Source: an uncultured Christensenella sp. (lineage in GTDB: Bacteria; Bacillota; Clostridia; Christensenellales; UBA3700). Taken from it: a DNA stretch of 64,000 bases. Made by a program: the position numbers and the translations under genes. The stretch lies in assembly GCA_910577845.1 (NCBI GenBank), contig CAJTNA010000005.1, forward strand, positions 11,682-75,681. The letters are read 5' to 3'. Shown here piece by piece: positions 1 through 7,644 of the stretch. How positions within the stretch are numbered: position 1 is the stretch's first letter; each line of letters begins with the position of its first letter. The notes beneath the pieces are model-generated. The model made no database searches. It was not told the DNA's origin and worked only from the letters and a program-made list of their open reading frames with translations.

Positions 1-676
1 TTTTTGGAACTACAGACCACTCTGCCTCACGGCACTTGCCACCCTCATTGCCTATCCACCTAACATCATATGCACAATTAGAAATAACGCAATTAGGTTG
101 ATACTTATGTATAGTTTCATAATATCTTTCCCAATCATATCTCTGTTTTTTGCCATTTGCTCCCTCACCGCAAGCACCATCAAACCATATACAAAAAATT
201 TCACCATAATTTGTGCATAGCTCCTCAAGTTGATTGCAAAAATAATCATTATATGCCATAGTACCATAAGTAGGCTCGTGCCTATCCCACGGTGACAAAT
301 AAAAACCTAATTTAAAGCCGTATTTCCTACAAGAGGTTGCAAGGCTTGCAATCACATCACCTTTGCCATCCATAAATTTTGTATTCTTGATACAATAATC
401 TGTATATTTACTTGGGAATAAACAAAAGCCATCGTGGTGTTTTGCAGTAATAATTACACCTTTGCTACCAGTCGACATTAAATCTTGCACCCACTTATCA
501 GTATCCAAAGTTTTAAGCTTAAATTTAGACAATGGTTCTTTGCCACTACCCCATTCCTTATGCGTAAAAGTATTAATTCCAAAATGAATAAAATTATAAT
601 ATCCCATATTCAAAATAGCTAATTGCCTTTCATTAGGTATAGGTACGACTAATTGTTCGTCCAAAGTTAAACTCAT
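1..676 (-). CDS. alpha-L-fucosidase, GH29 family (3' end beyond window)
   Basis: The minus-strand frame stays open from 676 to the window edge, giving about 225 residues of the N-terminal half. It shows the GH29 barrel start: an NFIHFGINTF segment, the AKHHDGFCLF strand, GFYLSPWDRHEP and EIFCIWFDGACGEG, where the Asp of WFDG is the expected catalytic nucleophile. The family removes terminal alpha-L-fucose from glycans such as mucins. No signal peptide is seen, so it is probably cytoplasmic and acts on imported oligosaccharides. The ATG at 676 is chosen because GGAG lies six bases upstream; another in-frame ATG at 688 has no such site. It is divergent from ecfA1. The acid/base region lies outside the window. 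Confidence 0.88.
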   Translation of the reverse strand, partial: MSLTLDEQLVVPIPNERQLAILNMGYYNFIHFGINTFTHKEWGSGKEPLSKFKLKTLDTDKWVQDLMSTGSKGVIITAKHHDGFCLFPSKYTDYCIKNTKFMDGKGDVIASLATSCRKYGFKLGFYLSPWDRHEPTYGTMAYNDYFCNQLEELCTNYGEIFCIWFDGACGEGANGKKQRYDWERYYETIHKYQPNCVISNCAYDVRWIGNEGGKCREAEWSVVPK

Positions 677-839
677 AAACTGCTCCATTGAATACAATTT
701 TATACAAAAATGACAAAATTAGCTTATACAAATATGCAATCAATCGCTAATTTGTCATTTTCATTATACTATATTAATAAAACAATGTCAATACTCAATA
801 CCAAAGCACTATTAATAGGGTGAAAAGCATATAAATAAC

Positions 840-868
840 TTTACTTTTTATTTTTATTATGATAAAAT
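840..868 (+). promoter_or_regulatory. promoter for the ecfA1A2T-truA operon
   Basis: TTTACT (840-845) and TAAAAT (863-868) are separated by 17 bases, and TG sits at 860-861 as an extended -10. This fits a sigma-A promoter starting near 875, just before ecfA1. The gap 677-839 holds the divergent fucosidase start region and nothing else recognised. Confidence 0.6.
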
Positions 869-901
869 AAAAAAAAGATTTTAGGCGGTAGAAAAAACAT
901 A

Positions 902-1738
902 ATGAAAGCTATACAAATTACAAATGCAACACTAGAATACAAAACTCAAAACGGCATAGTTCGTGCATTAGACAATGTAAGTTTCAATGTAGAAGAGGGG
1001 GAATTTATAGCTTTATTAGGTCACAATGGCAGTGGCAAATCTACCCTTGCAAAAATCTTAAACGGCTTATTGATTCCACGTTTGGGTGATGTAGAAATTT
1101 TTGGTGTAAACACAAAGGATACAGCCAAAATTTTTGAAATACGCAGTAATATAGGTATGGTATTCCAAAACCCAGACAATCAAATGATAGCAAGCATTGT
1201 TGAAGATGATATAGCCTTTGGACCAGAAAACCTTGGTATACCACGTGAGGAAATTATTGAGCGTGTAAATTGGGCATTGGAAAAAGTTGGTATGAGCGAA
1301 CACAAAAAATCAACGCCATTCAAAATGTCTGGCGGACAAAAACAACGTATTGCCATTGCTGGAATACTTGCAATTAAGCCACGCATCATAGTTTTTGACG
1401 AAAGCACAGCTATGCTTGACCCTCAAGGCAGAAATGAGGTATTACAAGTTGCAAAACAACTTAATAAAGAAGATAATATTACTATAATTTGGATAACTCA
1501 CTATATGGACGAGGCAGTTGATAGTGATAGAATTGCAATTATGACAGATAGTAGAATTGTTGCGATTGACACTCCAAAAGAGATTTTTAAGCGTACCGAC
1601 TTGATTGAACAAGCGGGACTTGACCTCCCTTTGCCACTGGCTATTGCTAACCAACTAAAAGCAAACGGAATTGAGTTGCAAGATAATATATTAACAGAAC
1701 AACAACTTAAGGAGGAACTATGCAAAATATTGAAATAA
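902..1738 (+). CDS. ecfA1: ECF transporter energizing ATPase EcfA1
   Basis: This 278-residue ABC ATPase is one of the two nucleotide-binding subunits of the energy-coupling factor module that drives vitamin and metal uptake with interchangeable S-components. It has Walker A GHNGSGKST near residue 40, a Q-loop (VFQNPDNQ), the signature MSGGQKQR, Walker B IIVFDEST and an H-loop (ITHYMDEAV). DEST instead of DEPT is common in EcfA1. It is the first gene of a tight run ecfA1-ecfA2-ecfT-truA and overlaps ecfA2 by 19 bases, which implies translational coupling. A possible AGGCGG ribosome site lies 13 bases upstream, which is long. Confidence 0.95.
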   Translation: MKAIQITNATLEYKTQNGIVRALDNVSFNVEEGEFIALLGHNGSGKSTLAKILNGLLIPRLGDVEIFGVNTKDTAKIFEIRSNIGMVFQNPDNQMIASIVEDDIAFGPENLGIPREEIIERVNWALEKVGMSEHKKSTPFKMSGGQKQRIAIAGILAIKPRIIVFDESTAMLDPQGRNEVLQVAKQLNKEDNITIIWITHYMDEAVDSDRIAIMTDSRIVAIDTPKEIFKRTDLIEQAGLDLPLPLAIANQLKANGIELQDNILTEQQLKEELCKILK

Positions 1739-2592
1739 AAAATTTAACTCATACTTATAGCAAAAAAACTCCTTATGAAAAAGTTGCTATCAACAACATC
1801 TCTGTCACCATAAATGAGGGAGACTTTTTAGGCATAATTGGTCATACTGGCAGTGGTAAAAGCACATTTATTCAGCATTTAAACGGGCTAATTAAACCAC
1901 AAGAGGGTGAGGTAAGAATTTTTGACATAAATTTAACTCAAAAAAAACCTAAACCAGACTTACGCAAACTAAGGCAAGAAGTAGGTATGGTTTTCCAATA
2001 TCCAGAATATCAACTTTTTGCTGACACAGTGGAAAAAGACATTGCTTTTGGACCTAAAAACTTAAAGCTATCACAAGATGAAATTAAAAACAGAGTTAGA
2101 AAAGCTATGGAAGCAGTTGGTCTAGATTACGACAAGTACAAAGACCGCTCACCTTTTGACTTATCTGGCGGACAAAAGCGTAGAGTTGCAATTGCAGGTG
2201 TGCTTGCGATGATGCCAAAAGTTTTAATTTTAGATGAACCAACTGCGGGACTTGACCCAATAGGAAAAAGACAAATTTTAAACCTTATAAAAAGTTTGAA
2301 AGAAAGTATTACTCCAACAATTGTGGTTATATCTCACGACATAAACGAAATAACTCAGTACTGCACAAGACTTATTGTTTTCAATAAAGCTGAAATTGCA
2401 TTTGACTTGCCTATAACTGAGTTATTCACTCACCAAAAGGAACTTATGCAAATGGGGTTAGATGTGCCACTTGCAGTAAAAGTTAATGACTACTTAAAGG
2501 AAAATGGAATTACTCTTGAGGGGGATATTATAACTCCGCAAGAGCTAGTTAATGCTATTAAAAAATACAAAAGTATGGAGGGTGCATTATGA
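1720..2592 (+). CDS. ecfA2: ECF transporter energizing ATPase EcfA2
   Basis: This 290-residue ABC ATPase is the partner of EcfA1 in the cytoplasmic heterodimer of group II ECF transporters. Visible motifs are GHTGSGKST, the Q-loop VFQYPEYQ, LSGGQKRR, LILDEPTAGLDP and the switch His in ISHDINEI. Its start is supported by AAGGAGG four bases before the ATG. It overlaps both neighbours: ecfA1 by 19 bases and ecfT by an ATGA. The ECF substrate specificity is not set by this protein. BioY, encoded 35 kb away in this window, is one probable S-component partner. Confidence 0.95.
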   Translation: MQNIEIKNLTHTYSKKTPYEKVAINNISVTINEGDFLGIIGHTGSGKSTFIQHLNGLIKPQEGEVRIFDINLTQKKPKPDLRKLRQEVGMVFQYPEYQLFADTVEKDIAFGPKNLKLSQDEIKNRVRKAMEAVGLDYDKYKDRSPFDLSGGQKRRVAIAGVLAMMPKVLILDEPTAGLDPIGKRQILNLIKSLKESITPTIVVISHDINEITQYCTRLIVFNKAEIAFDLPITELFTHQKELMQMGLDVPLAVKVNDYLKENGITLEGDIITPQELVNAIKKYKSMEGAL

Positions 2593-3461
2593 GAGATATG
2601 TCATTTGGTCAATATTATCCAACCAACTCACCTATTCATAGATTAGACCCTCGAGCAAAATTGATATTCAGTTTATTGTTTATGATTTTTATATTTTTTG
2701 CAAAATCATACACCGCATTTTTATATGTAATAATATTTTTGACAATAGTCACAATAATTGCCAAAATCCCTGTGAAAATCGTACTTAAAAGTATAAAACT
2801 GGTATTATTCCTACTAATTTTTACTGGACTTATCAACTTGTTTTTATACAAAGATGGGACTGTGTTGGCACAATGGTGGATATTTACAATAACGGATAGA
2901 GGTATTGACTTAACAGTTAAATTGGCATTAAGATTATCCTTGCTGATTATTGGCACAAGTATTTTAACACTTACAACAACTCCTATGGAATTGACAGACG
3001 CAATTGAAAGCTTACTTAAACCGCTTAAGTATATTAAAGTTCCAGTACACGATATTGCAATTACTATGAGTATTGCATTAAGGTTTATACCTACTCTTTT
3101 GGAGGAGACTGACAAAATCATTTCCGCTCAAAAAGCAAGAGGTGCAAGCTTTGATACGGGCAAAGTACACGAACGTGTTTTATCTATTGTTCCAATATTG
3201 ATACCATTATTTGTTAGTAGTTTTAGACGTGCTGACGAACTTGCAGATGCATTGGATGCAAGGTGCTATAATGCTACAAAAAATAGAACTAAAATGAAAA
3301 AACTTACTTTTACTTACAGAGATTTAGTAGCATTTATTATACTTAGCATATTGATAGTGTTAATAATGCTTGATTGCTATTTTGTAAAAGCACCAACGGA
3401 ATCAATTTTCTTTGGCACAGATTATTATATTGTAAATTTATTTAAAAGTTGGATAGGCTAA
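2589..3461 (+). CDS. ecfT: ECF transporter transmembrane protein EcfT
   Basis: This 290-residue membrane protein is the T component that couples ATP hydrolysis by EcfA1A2 to toppling of the S-component. N-terminal hydrophobic segments occupy about residues 25-75 and 100-130. A cytoplasmic helical region carries the coupling motifs QKARGAS and LDARCYN (usually ARG plus a similar second motif), followed by a C-terminal hydrophobic segment. The ATGA overlap with ecfA2 and GGAGG upstream support the start. Its stop TAA shares one base with the truA start. A decayed copy of its 5' part lies downstream of rpsI at 5605-5668. Confidence 0.94.
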   Translation: MRDMSFGQYYPTNSPIHRLDPRAKLIFSLLFMIFIFFAKSYTAFLYVIIFLTIVTIIAKIPVKIVLKSIKLVLFLLIFTGLINLFLYKDGTVLAQWWIFTITDRGIDLTVKLALRLSLLIIGTSILTLTTTPMELTDAIESLLKPLKYIKVPVHDIAITMSIALRFIPTLLEETDKIISAQKARGASFDTGKVHERVLSIVPILIPLFVSSFRRADELADALDARCYNATKNRTKMKKLTFTYRDLVAFIILSILIVLIMLDCYFVKAPTESIFFGTDYYIVNLFKSWIG

Positions 3462-4195
3462 TGAAAAAATACAAATGTATTGTGGAATATGACGGGCAAA
3501 ATTATGCTGGGTTTCAAATACAAGCTAATGCGGACACCATCCAAGAACAATTGGAAAAAGCTCTTTCGTCTTTGTTTGGCAAGCAAACAAAAGTTACCGC
3601 AAGTGGAAGAACGGATAGCGGTGTTTCTGCAAAGGGGCAAGTAATTCACTTTGAATCTGACACAAACATTCAAGCTTGTAAAATTCCACTAGCACTTAAA
3701 ACACTTTTGCCTAATGATATATCAGTAGTAAATTGCGAACTTACTGATGATGATTTCCACGCAAGGTTTAGTGCCAAAGCGAAGACATATACATATAAAT
3801 TAATGATTACAAAGGTAAATAGACCACTTTATAAAAAATATTATCAATATCCATATGACATTAATATTAAACTGCTTGAACAAGCACTTTCAAAACTAAA
3901 AGGCAAACATAATTTCAAAGCTTTTATGGCAAGTGGTTCAGATATTGTAAATTTTGACAGGGAAATTTATGATATATCTTTATCCAAACTAGAGAAAAAT
4001 TGCTATCAAATTACTATTACTGCTAACGGCTTTTTGTACAATATGGTACGTATAATAATAGGTTTGTGTTTGGATATTGCAAGAGGAAAAATTGACATTT
4101 CTAACATTGACAAAATGTTTGATAGTGGTGATAGGCATTATGGCGGTCATACTGCTCCACCTGAACCACTTACGCTAGAAAAAGTATATTATTAA
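3461..4195 (+). CDS. truA: tRNA pseudouridine(38-40) synthase TruA
   Basis: TruA isomerises uridines 38-40 in the tRNA anticodon arm. The catalytic Asp is in the motif GRTDSGVSAKGQ, and further family blocks include FHARFSAKAKTYTYKL, and NGFLYNMVRIIIG near the C terminus. I start it at the ATG at 3461, which overlaps the ecfT stop (TAATG), rather than at the in-frame TTG at 3449. The product is about 244 residues, normal for the family. It is the last gene of the ecf operon; the order ecfA1-ecfA2-ecfT-truA-rplM-rpsI is conserved in many Firmicutes. Confidence 0.95.
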   Translation: MKKYKCIVEYDGQNYAGFQIQANADTIQEQLEKALSSLFGKQTKVTASGRTDSGVSAKGQVIHFESDTNIQACKIPLALKTLLPNDISVVNCELTDDDFHARFSAKAKTYTYKLMITKVNRPLYKKYYQYPYDINIKLLEQALSKLKGKHNFKAFMASGSDIVNFDREIYDISLSKLEKNCYQITITANGFLYNMVRIIIGLCLDIARGKIDISNIDKMFDSGDRHYGGHTAPPEPLTLEKVYY

Positions 4196-4513
4196 TTTTT
4201 GATATTATGATTTTTTAACCAAAAATCAAGCTCTAAATAGTGTATTTTATTTTTATGTATTAATTTTTCTTTTGTTTAATATTATTTGCACTTTTTTAAA
4301 TGTAATGGTAAAAAGTTAAATGTAAGAACAAATATAGCCACTTATTATGAAATCAATACTAAGATAAATAATAATATTCATAAAATAACTATTATTAAAG
4401 TTAAGCGAATTAATTCTTATTGCGAGATTAATACTCAGAAAATGTCTAAAAATGCAAGCTTTTTGCGGTAATAGCAAAATTTTACAAAAAATTAAAAATA
4501 GGCATAATTTTGC
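4196..4513. other. gene-free gap between truA and the rplM promoter
   Basis: A very AT-rich gap. A weak hairpin (TGATTTTT/AAAAATCA) at about 4209-4229 may end the truA operon. An open frame of 61 codons at 4286-4471 starts with TTG, has no ribosome site and reads like translated AT-rich noise. Nothing else is recognised. Confidence 0.5.
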
Positions 4514-4542
4514 TTGACATAAGTTTATTTATAATATAAAAT
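4514..4542 (+). promoter_or_regulatory. strong promoter for rplM-rpsI
   Basis: A perfect -35 TTGACA (4514-4519), a 17-base spacer and TAAAAT (4537-4542). Transcription would start near 4549, leaving an untranslated leader of about 80 bases before rplM. Confidence 0.8.
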
Positions 4543-4549
4543 ATAAAAG

Positions 4550-4626
4550 CGTATTGAAAATGTAAGTTTAAGGATTAGCCCCCCGAGAATTGACATTTAC
4601 AATTTTAAAATTTATCGGAGGTTTTT
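4550..4626 (+). promoter_or_regulatory. 5' leader of rplM, possible L13 autoregulatory leader
   Basis: The roughly 80-base leader contains AAATGT (about 4558-4563), which can pair with ACATTT further on, enclosing a loop with a CCCCCC tract at about 4579-4584. The ribosome site CGGAGG follows at about 4616-4621. Structured leaders upstream of rplM (L13 leader) are known in Firmicutes and mediate autogenous control. The position matches, but I cannot verify the conserved structure by eye. Confidence 0.4.
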
Positions 4627-4630
4627 TACC

Positions 4631-5059
4631 ATGAAAACATATATGGCAAAGCCTGAAGAAATCGAAAGAAAATGGTATGTTGTTGACTGTGATGGTCTTG
4701 TACTTGGTAGAGTTGCCAGCCAAATCGCTAGCGTTCTAAGAGGTAAAAACAAGCCTTGCTACACTCCAAACGTTGATTGTGGCGACTATGTTATTGCTAT
4801 CAACACTGACAAAATCGTTCTTACAGGTAAAAAATTAGAGCAAAAATATTATCGTTATCACACTGGATATATCGGTGGTCTTAAGGAAATTCAATTTAAA
4901 AAGCGTATGGCTGAAGATTCAGACAAAGCTCTTATGACTGCAGTTAAAGGTATGTTACCTAAAAACTCTTTAGGTCGTGATATGATTACTAAATTAAAAG
5001 TATTTAAAGGTAGTGAGCATAATCACCAAGCTCAACAACCTACAGAATTAAAATTCTAA
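4631..5059 (+). CDS. rplM: 50S ribosomal protein L13
   Basis: This 142-residue protein has the standard L13 length. Recognised blocks are [37 protein letters not shown] and [18 protein letters not shown] near the C terminus. L13 binds 23S rRNA early in large-subunit assembly. CGGAGG precedes the start. It is co-transcribed with rpsI 18 bases downstream from the promoter at 4514-4542. Confidence 0.98.
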   Translation: MKTYMAKPEEIERKWYVVDCDGLVLGRVASQIASVLRGKNKPCYTPNVDCGDYVIAINTDKIVLTGKKLEQKYYRYHTGYIGGLKEIQFKKRMAEDSDKALMTAVKGMLPKNSLGRDMITKLKVFKGSEHNHQAQQPTELKF

Positions 5060-5077
5060 TAAGGAGGAATACAAAAT

Positions 5078-5488
5078 ATGGCAAAGGCTAAAAAGAAAGT
5101 GCAATATTGGGGCACTGGAAGAAGAAAGAAAGCAATCGCAAGAGTTCGTCTTATACCTGGTGGCAATGGTAGCATTATTATCAACAAGCGTACTATTGAT
5201 GAGTATTTCGACTTAGAAACATTAAAACTTATCGTTCGTCAACCACTTGAGCTAACTGGTGCAACAGAGTTGTTTGACATTATTGTTAACGTTAAGGGTG
5301 GTGGCTTTACTGGTCAAGCTGGTGCAATCCGTCACGGTATTGCAAGAGCTATGGTAGTAGCAAATGCAGACGAGTACAAAGCAAGCTTGAAAACTGCAGG
5401 TTTCCTAACTCGTGACCCAAGAGCTAAAGAGCGTAAGAAGTACGGTCTTAAGAAAGCAAGAAAAGCTCCTCAATTCAGCAAGAGATAA
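5078..5488 (+). CDS. rpsI: 30S ribosomal protein S9
   Basis: This 136-residue protein has the S9 hallmark blocks [33 protein letters not shown] and the basic C-terminal tail ending in QFSKR, which reaches the decoding centre and contacts P-site tRNA. The start follows AAGGAGG. It is the second gene of the rplM-rpsI operon and is followed by a clear intrinsic terminator. Confidence 0.98.
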   Translation: MAKAKKKVQYWGTGRRKKAIARVRLIPGGNGSIIINKRTIDEYFDLETLKLIVRQPLELTGATELFDIIVNVKGGGFTGQAGAIRHGIARAMVVANADEYKASLKTAGFLTRDPRAKERKKYGLKKARKAPQFSKR

Positions 5489-5562
5489 TTATTTGAATAT
5501 GGTGTACACTCACCTATTCACCTTGCAAATATACATACAAATGTATACAATACTAAAAATCA

Positions 5563-5595
5563 ATATCCACCGAGCAATCGGTGGATATGTTTTTT
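5563..5595 (+). terminator. intrinsic terminator of rplM-rpsI
   Basis: A 10-bp stem ATATCCACCG/CGGTGGATAT with a 6-base loop is followed by G and six Ts. Confidence 0.85.
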
Positions 5596-5604
5596 ATGTT
5601 TTAT

Positions 5605-5668
5605 CTCACCTATCCATAACTTAACTCCTTAGCAAAATTGATAATTGGCTTGTTGTTTATGATTTTCA
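5605..5668 (+). pseudogene. decayed ecfT-like fragment
   Basis: This stretch aligns to the 5' coding part of ecfT at 2628-2692 (the residues around SPIHRLDPRAKLIFSLLFMIF). About 80 % of roughly 64 positions agree by eye, and a one-base gap breaks the frame. Shared exact blocks include AGCAAAATTGAT and TTGTTTATGATTTT. It has no start or ribosome site and is followed by unrelated AT-rich sequence, so it is best read as a remnant of a duplicated or displaced ecfT. Confidence 0.6.
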
Positions 5669-5787
5669 CCCTTAATTATTGTGGTATATAAATATATGCT
5701 CTATATCAATTGCTACATTATAAATAAAGATATCAACACTTACTCAATTTATTTTTTATACAAAATTTTGTAATTTTTTTTCTAAAC

Positions 5788-5820
5788 AAAAAGGGAATGA
5801 CAAAATGTCATTCCCTTTTT
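5788..5820. terminator. bidirectional terminator
   Basis: A perfect 15-bp stem (AAAAAGGGAATGACA and its complement) with a 3-base loop, flanked by A and T tracts. It can end transcription of the minus-strand lipoprotein at 5843 and any plus-strand readthrough from rpsI. Confidence 0.8.
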
Positions 5821-5842
5821 ACTTTACTACATTATTATTGTA

Positions 5843-6490
5843 TTATTTTAAACCTTTAGCTGCTTCAATAGCTTTTTCTGGTAGAACTATTTTGTCACCG
5901 CCAATCACAAATTTGCCATAATATTCTGGATTCTCACTATACTCACATTGAAACAAAAGTTCATTTCCTTTTATTTTAAATGCCTTATTCTCAACACCTT
6001 TTACACCTTGTTTTCCAACAAACCAGCCGTTCTTTTTTTCATAATTATTTTTGTCAAATGGCTCGTCTTTGATTTCATCCAAAATATTGTCGATTACTAC
6101 TTTATATAAATCTTGAATAGTAGCATATTTGCCATCCATAAACTCTTCTTTAGTAAATTTATGTGCTTCCCAACGTTCATCCCCAGCGGTCTTAATACCT
6201 AAATACCGAATTACATAATCGTCAAACCACTCATATGCTACCGCTTGAAAGGACTGCCCTTCCTCCTCATCAGGAACAGACAGAACCATTTCCATAATAA
6301 TGTTTCCGTTAATAGCATAATAATCATAGTCTCCTTCTTTGCCAATAGCACGATAGTAAATCTTGTTATCAGCTTTTTCAAATTTTTCCAAAAAATTTAT
6401 TGGGTTAGATGATGTACAACCTACAAGTAGCAAGCTAGCTGTTATAACAACTAAAAGCATTGCAACACACAATAAAACTTTCTTTTTCAT
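5843..6490 (-). CDS. hypothetical lipoprotein
   Basis: A 215-residue protein with a KKK N terminus, a hydrophobic stretch and the lipobox LLVGC (Cys25), so it is expected to be diacylglyceryl-anchored outside the cell membrane. The remainder is soluble, charged and of no family I recognise. GGAGG lies upstream of the ATG. It is divergent from the XRE regulator at 6617. A TTGACA-17-TAATAT promoter on this strand contains one arm of an inverted repeat, which suggests control by that regulator. A bidirectional terminator follows. Confidence 0.8.
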   Translation of the reverse strand: MKKKVLLCVAMLLVVITASLLLVGCTSSNPINFLEKFEKADNKIYYRAIGKEGDYDYYAINGNIIMEMVLSVPDEEEGQSFQAVAYEWFDDYVIRYLGIKTAGDERWEAHKFTKEEFMDGKYATIQDLYKVVIDNILDEIKDEPFDKNNYEKKNGWFVGKQGVKGVENKAFKIKGNELLFQCEYSENPEYYGKFVIGGDKIVLPEKAIEAAKGLK

Positions 6491-6539
6491 TTTTGCCTCC
6501 GTATTTTATTATAATAACATCAATTAATGTACATATTAT

Positions 6540-6590
6540 ATATTAACACATCAAAAGATATATGTCAAGCAAAAATACATTTTTTGATGT
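6540..6590. promoter_or_regulatory. divergent control region with inverted repeat
   Basis: The minus-strand promoter TTGACA (6563-6568), 17 bases, TAATAT (6540-6545) serves the lipoprotein. A 9-bp inverted repeat, ACATCAAAA (6548-6556) and TTTTGATGT (6582-6590), has one arm inside that spacer and the other just upstream of the XRE gene. Small XRE proteins commonly repress through such sites, so these arms are candidate operators. That assignment is inference. Confidence 0.5.
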
Positions 6591-6616
6591 AATATTTATA
6601 TATAGAGGTAATAATT

Positions 6617-6955
6617 ATGTCCGATTTCAAAAATGTTTTAAAAGAGTTACGAGCTGAACACAATTTAACACAAACTGCACTTGCAAATAAGCTTGGTGTA
6701 AAACAAGGAGTTATAACAAACTGGGAATTGAGAGGTAGTGAACCAACTGCCGAATATCTAATAAAACTTGCGAATATTTTTCAAGTATCAACAGACTATT
6801 TGTTAGGGATAGAAAATGAGGAAGGCATTATAGTAATGCAAAACAATTTATCTGATGACGAAAACTATTTAATTAATATGGTAAGACAATTAAGTCCTAC
6901 AGACAAAAAAACATTAATTGACTTAACAAAAGTAATGTTGAATAACAAAAAGTAA
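6617..6955 (+). CDS. XRE-family transcriptional regulator
   Basis: This 112-residue protein has a Cro/CI helix-turn-helix at about residues 6-62 (LKELRAEHNLTQTALANKLG, then VKQGVITNWE and VSTDYLLG) and a short C-terminal helical region. It probably binds DNA as a dimer. It is preceded by AGAGG and lies divergent from a lipoprotein gene across a region with an inverted repeat. A hairpin terminator follows directly. The target genes are not certain. Confidence 0.85.
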   Translation: MSDFKNVLKELRAEHNLTQTALANKLGVKQGVITNWELRGSEPTAEYLIKLANIFQVSTDYLLGIENEEGIIVMQNNLSDDENYLINMVRQLSPTDKKTLIDLTKVMLNNKK

Positions 6956-6958
6956 TAA

Positions 6959-6986
6959 TATTCACCGATTACTCGGTGGATATTTT
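6959..6986 (+). terminator. terminator of the XRE gene
   Basis: The stem TATTCACCGA/TCGGTGGATA (one mismatch), loop TTAC and trailing Ts begin a few bases after the stop codon. The core CACCGA/TCGGTG matches that of the rpsI terminator. Confidence 0.7.
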
Positions 6987-7025
6987 AATAAATTTAATTT
7001 TCATTTTATCTTTGATTAAATTACT

Positions 7026-7606
7026 TTACCAAAGCTTTAGTGTGCTTTCAGCTATTGCAAGACATAGCTTTGTCTTGAGTTGTGAGGCTGACCGACTATA
7101 AGTTTGGCTCTTTTCTTATTTATTTTATTATAATCAATATAATAAAAGCACGCTTGCGTGCTTTCTCACAAAACACAATTGTGTTTTGTGAAGCGAGCGT
7201 AATCGGCTATAAACTGGCTTTTATTTTTTTCCAACTTTCAACAAGTTTTTTTAGTTTTATTTTAAAATTTATCGCCACAAGTTTTAGCGTGCTTGCACGC
7301 CATCGCAAGACATAACTTTGTCTTGCGAAATGAGGCTGACCGACTATAAGTTTGGCTCTTTTTTTATTTATTTTATTATAATCAATATAATAAAAGCACG
7401 CTTGCGTGCTTTCTCACAAAACACAATTGTGTTTTGTGAAGCGAGCGTAATCGGCTATAAACTGGCTTTTATTTTTTTCCAACTTTCAACAAGTTTTTTT
7501 AGTTTTATTTTAAAATTTATCGCCACAAGTTTTAGCGTGCTTGCACGCCATCGCAAGACATAACTTTGTCTTGCGAAATGAGGCTGACCGACTATAAGTT
7601 TGGCTC
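7026..7606. repeat. 248-bp tandem repeat array with internal hairpins
   Basis: Copy 1 (7084-7331) and copy 2 (7332-7579) appear identical except for one base. A third partial copy runs 7580-7606, and a diverged partial copy precedes the array at about 7026-7083. Each unit holds GCACGC-TT-GCGTGC, a 24-nt perfect palindrome (CACAAAACACAA and its complement), GCGTGC-TT-GCACGC and CGCAAGACA/TGTCTTGCG. Two related tails, one with CGGCTATAAACTGGCT and one with CGACTATAAGTTTGGCT, show that each unit is itself a doublet. In-frame peptides of 77-81 codons follow the repeat and have no coding support. Another hairpin (about 7603-7630) lies between the array and the lysS stop. On the minus strand GCACGC-AA-GCGTGC is followed by TTTTATTAT and could terminate lysS. 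Confidence 0.9.
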
Positions 7607-7644
7607 CTGATTTAAAAAAATCAAGAGCCAATTAAAAAGTCGTG

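Noticed and set aside
52..267. 71-codon minus-strand open frame at the left edge
   Set aside because: Out of frame with the GH29 fucosidase, which covers the same bases with clear motifs.
2636..3121. 161-codon minus-strand open frame inside ecfT
   Set aside because: Shadow of the ecfT membrane segments.
4286..4471. 61-codon open frame upstream of rplM
   Set aside because: TTG start, no ribosome site, composition of random AT-rich DNA.
7082..7563. Two almost identical open frames of 77 and 81 codons
   Set aside because: They are read through the 248-bp hairpin repeat, have no ribosome site and consist of hairpin arms and poly-T; the repeat length does not stay in frame (248 is not a multiple of 3).
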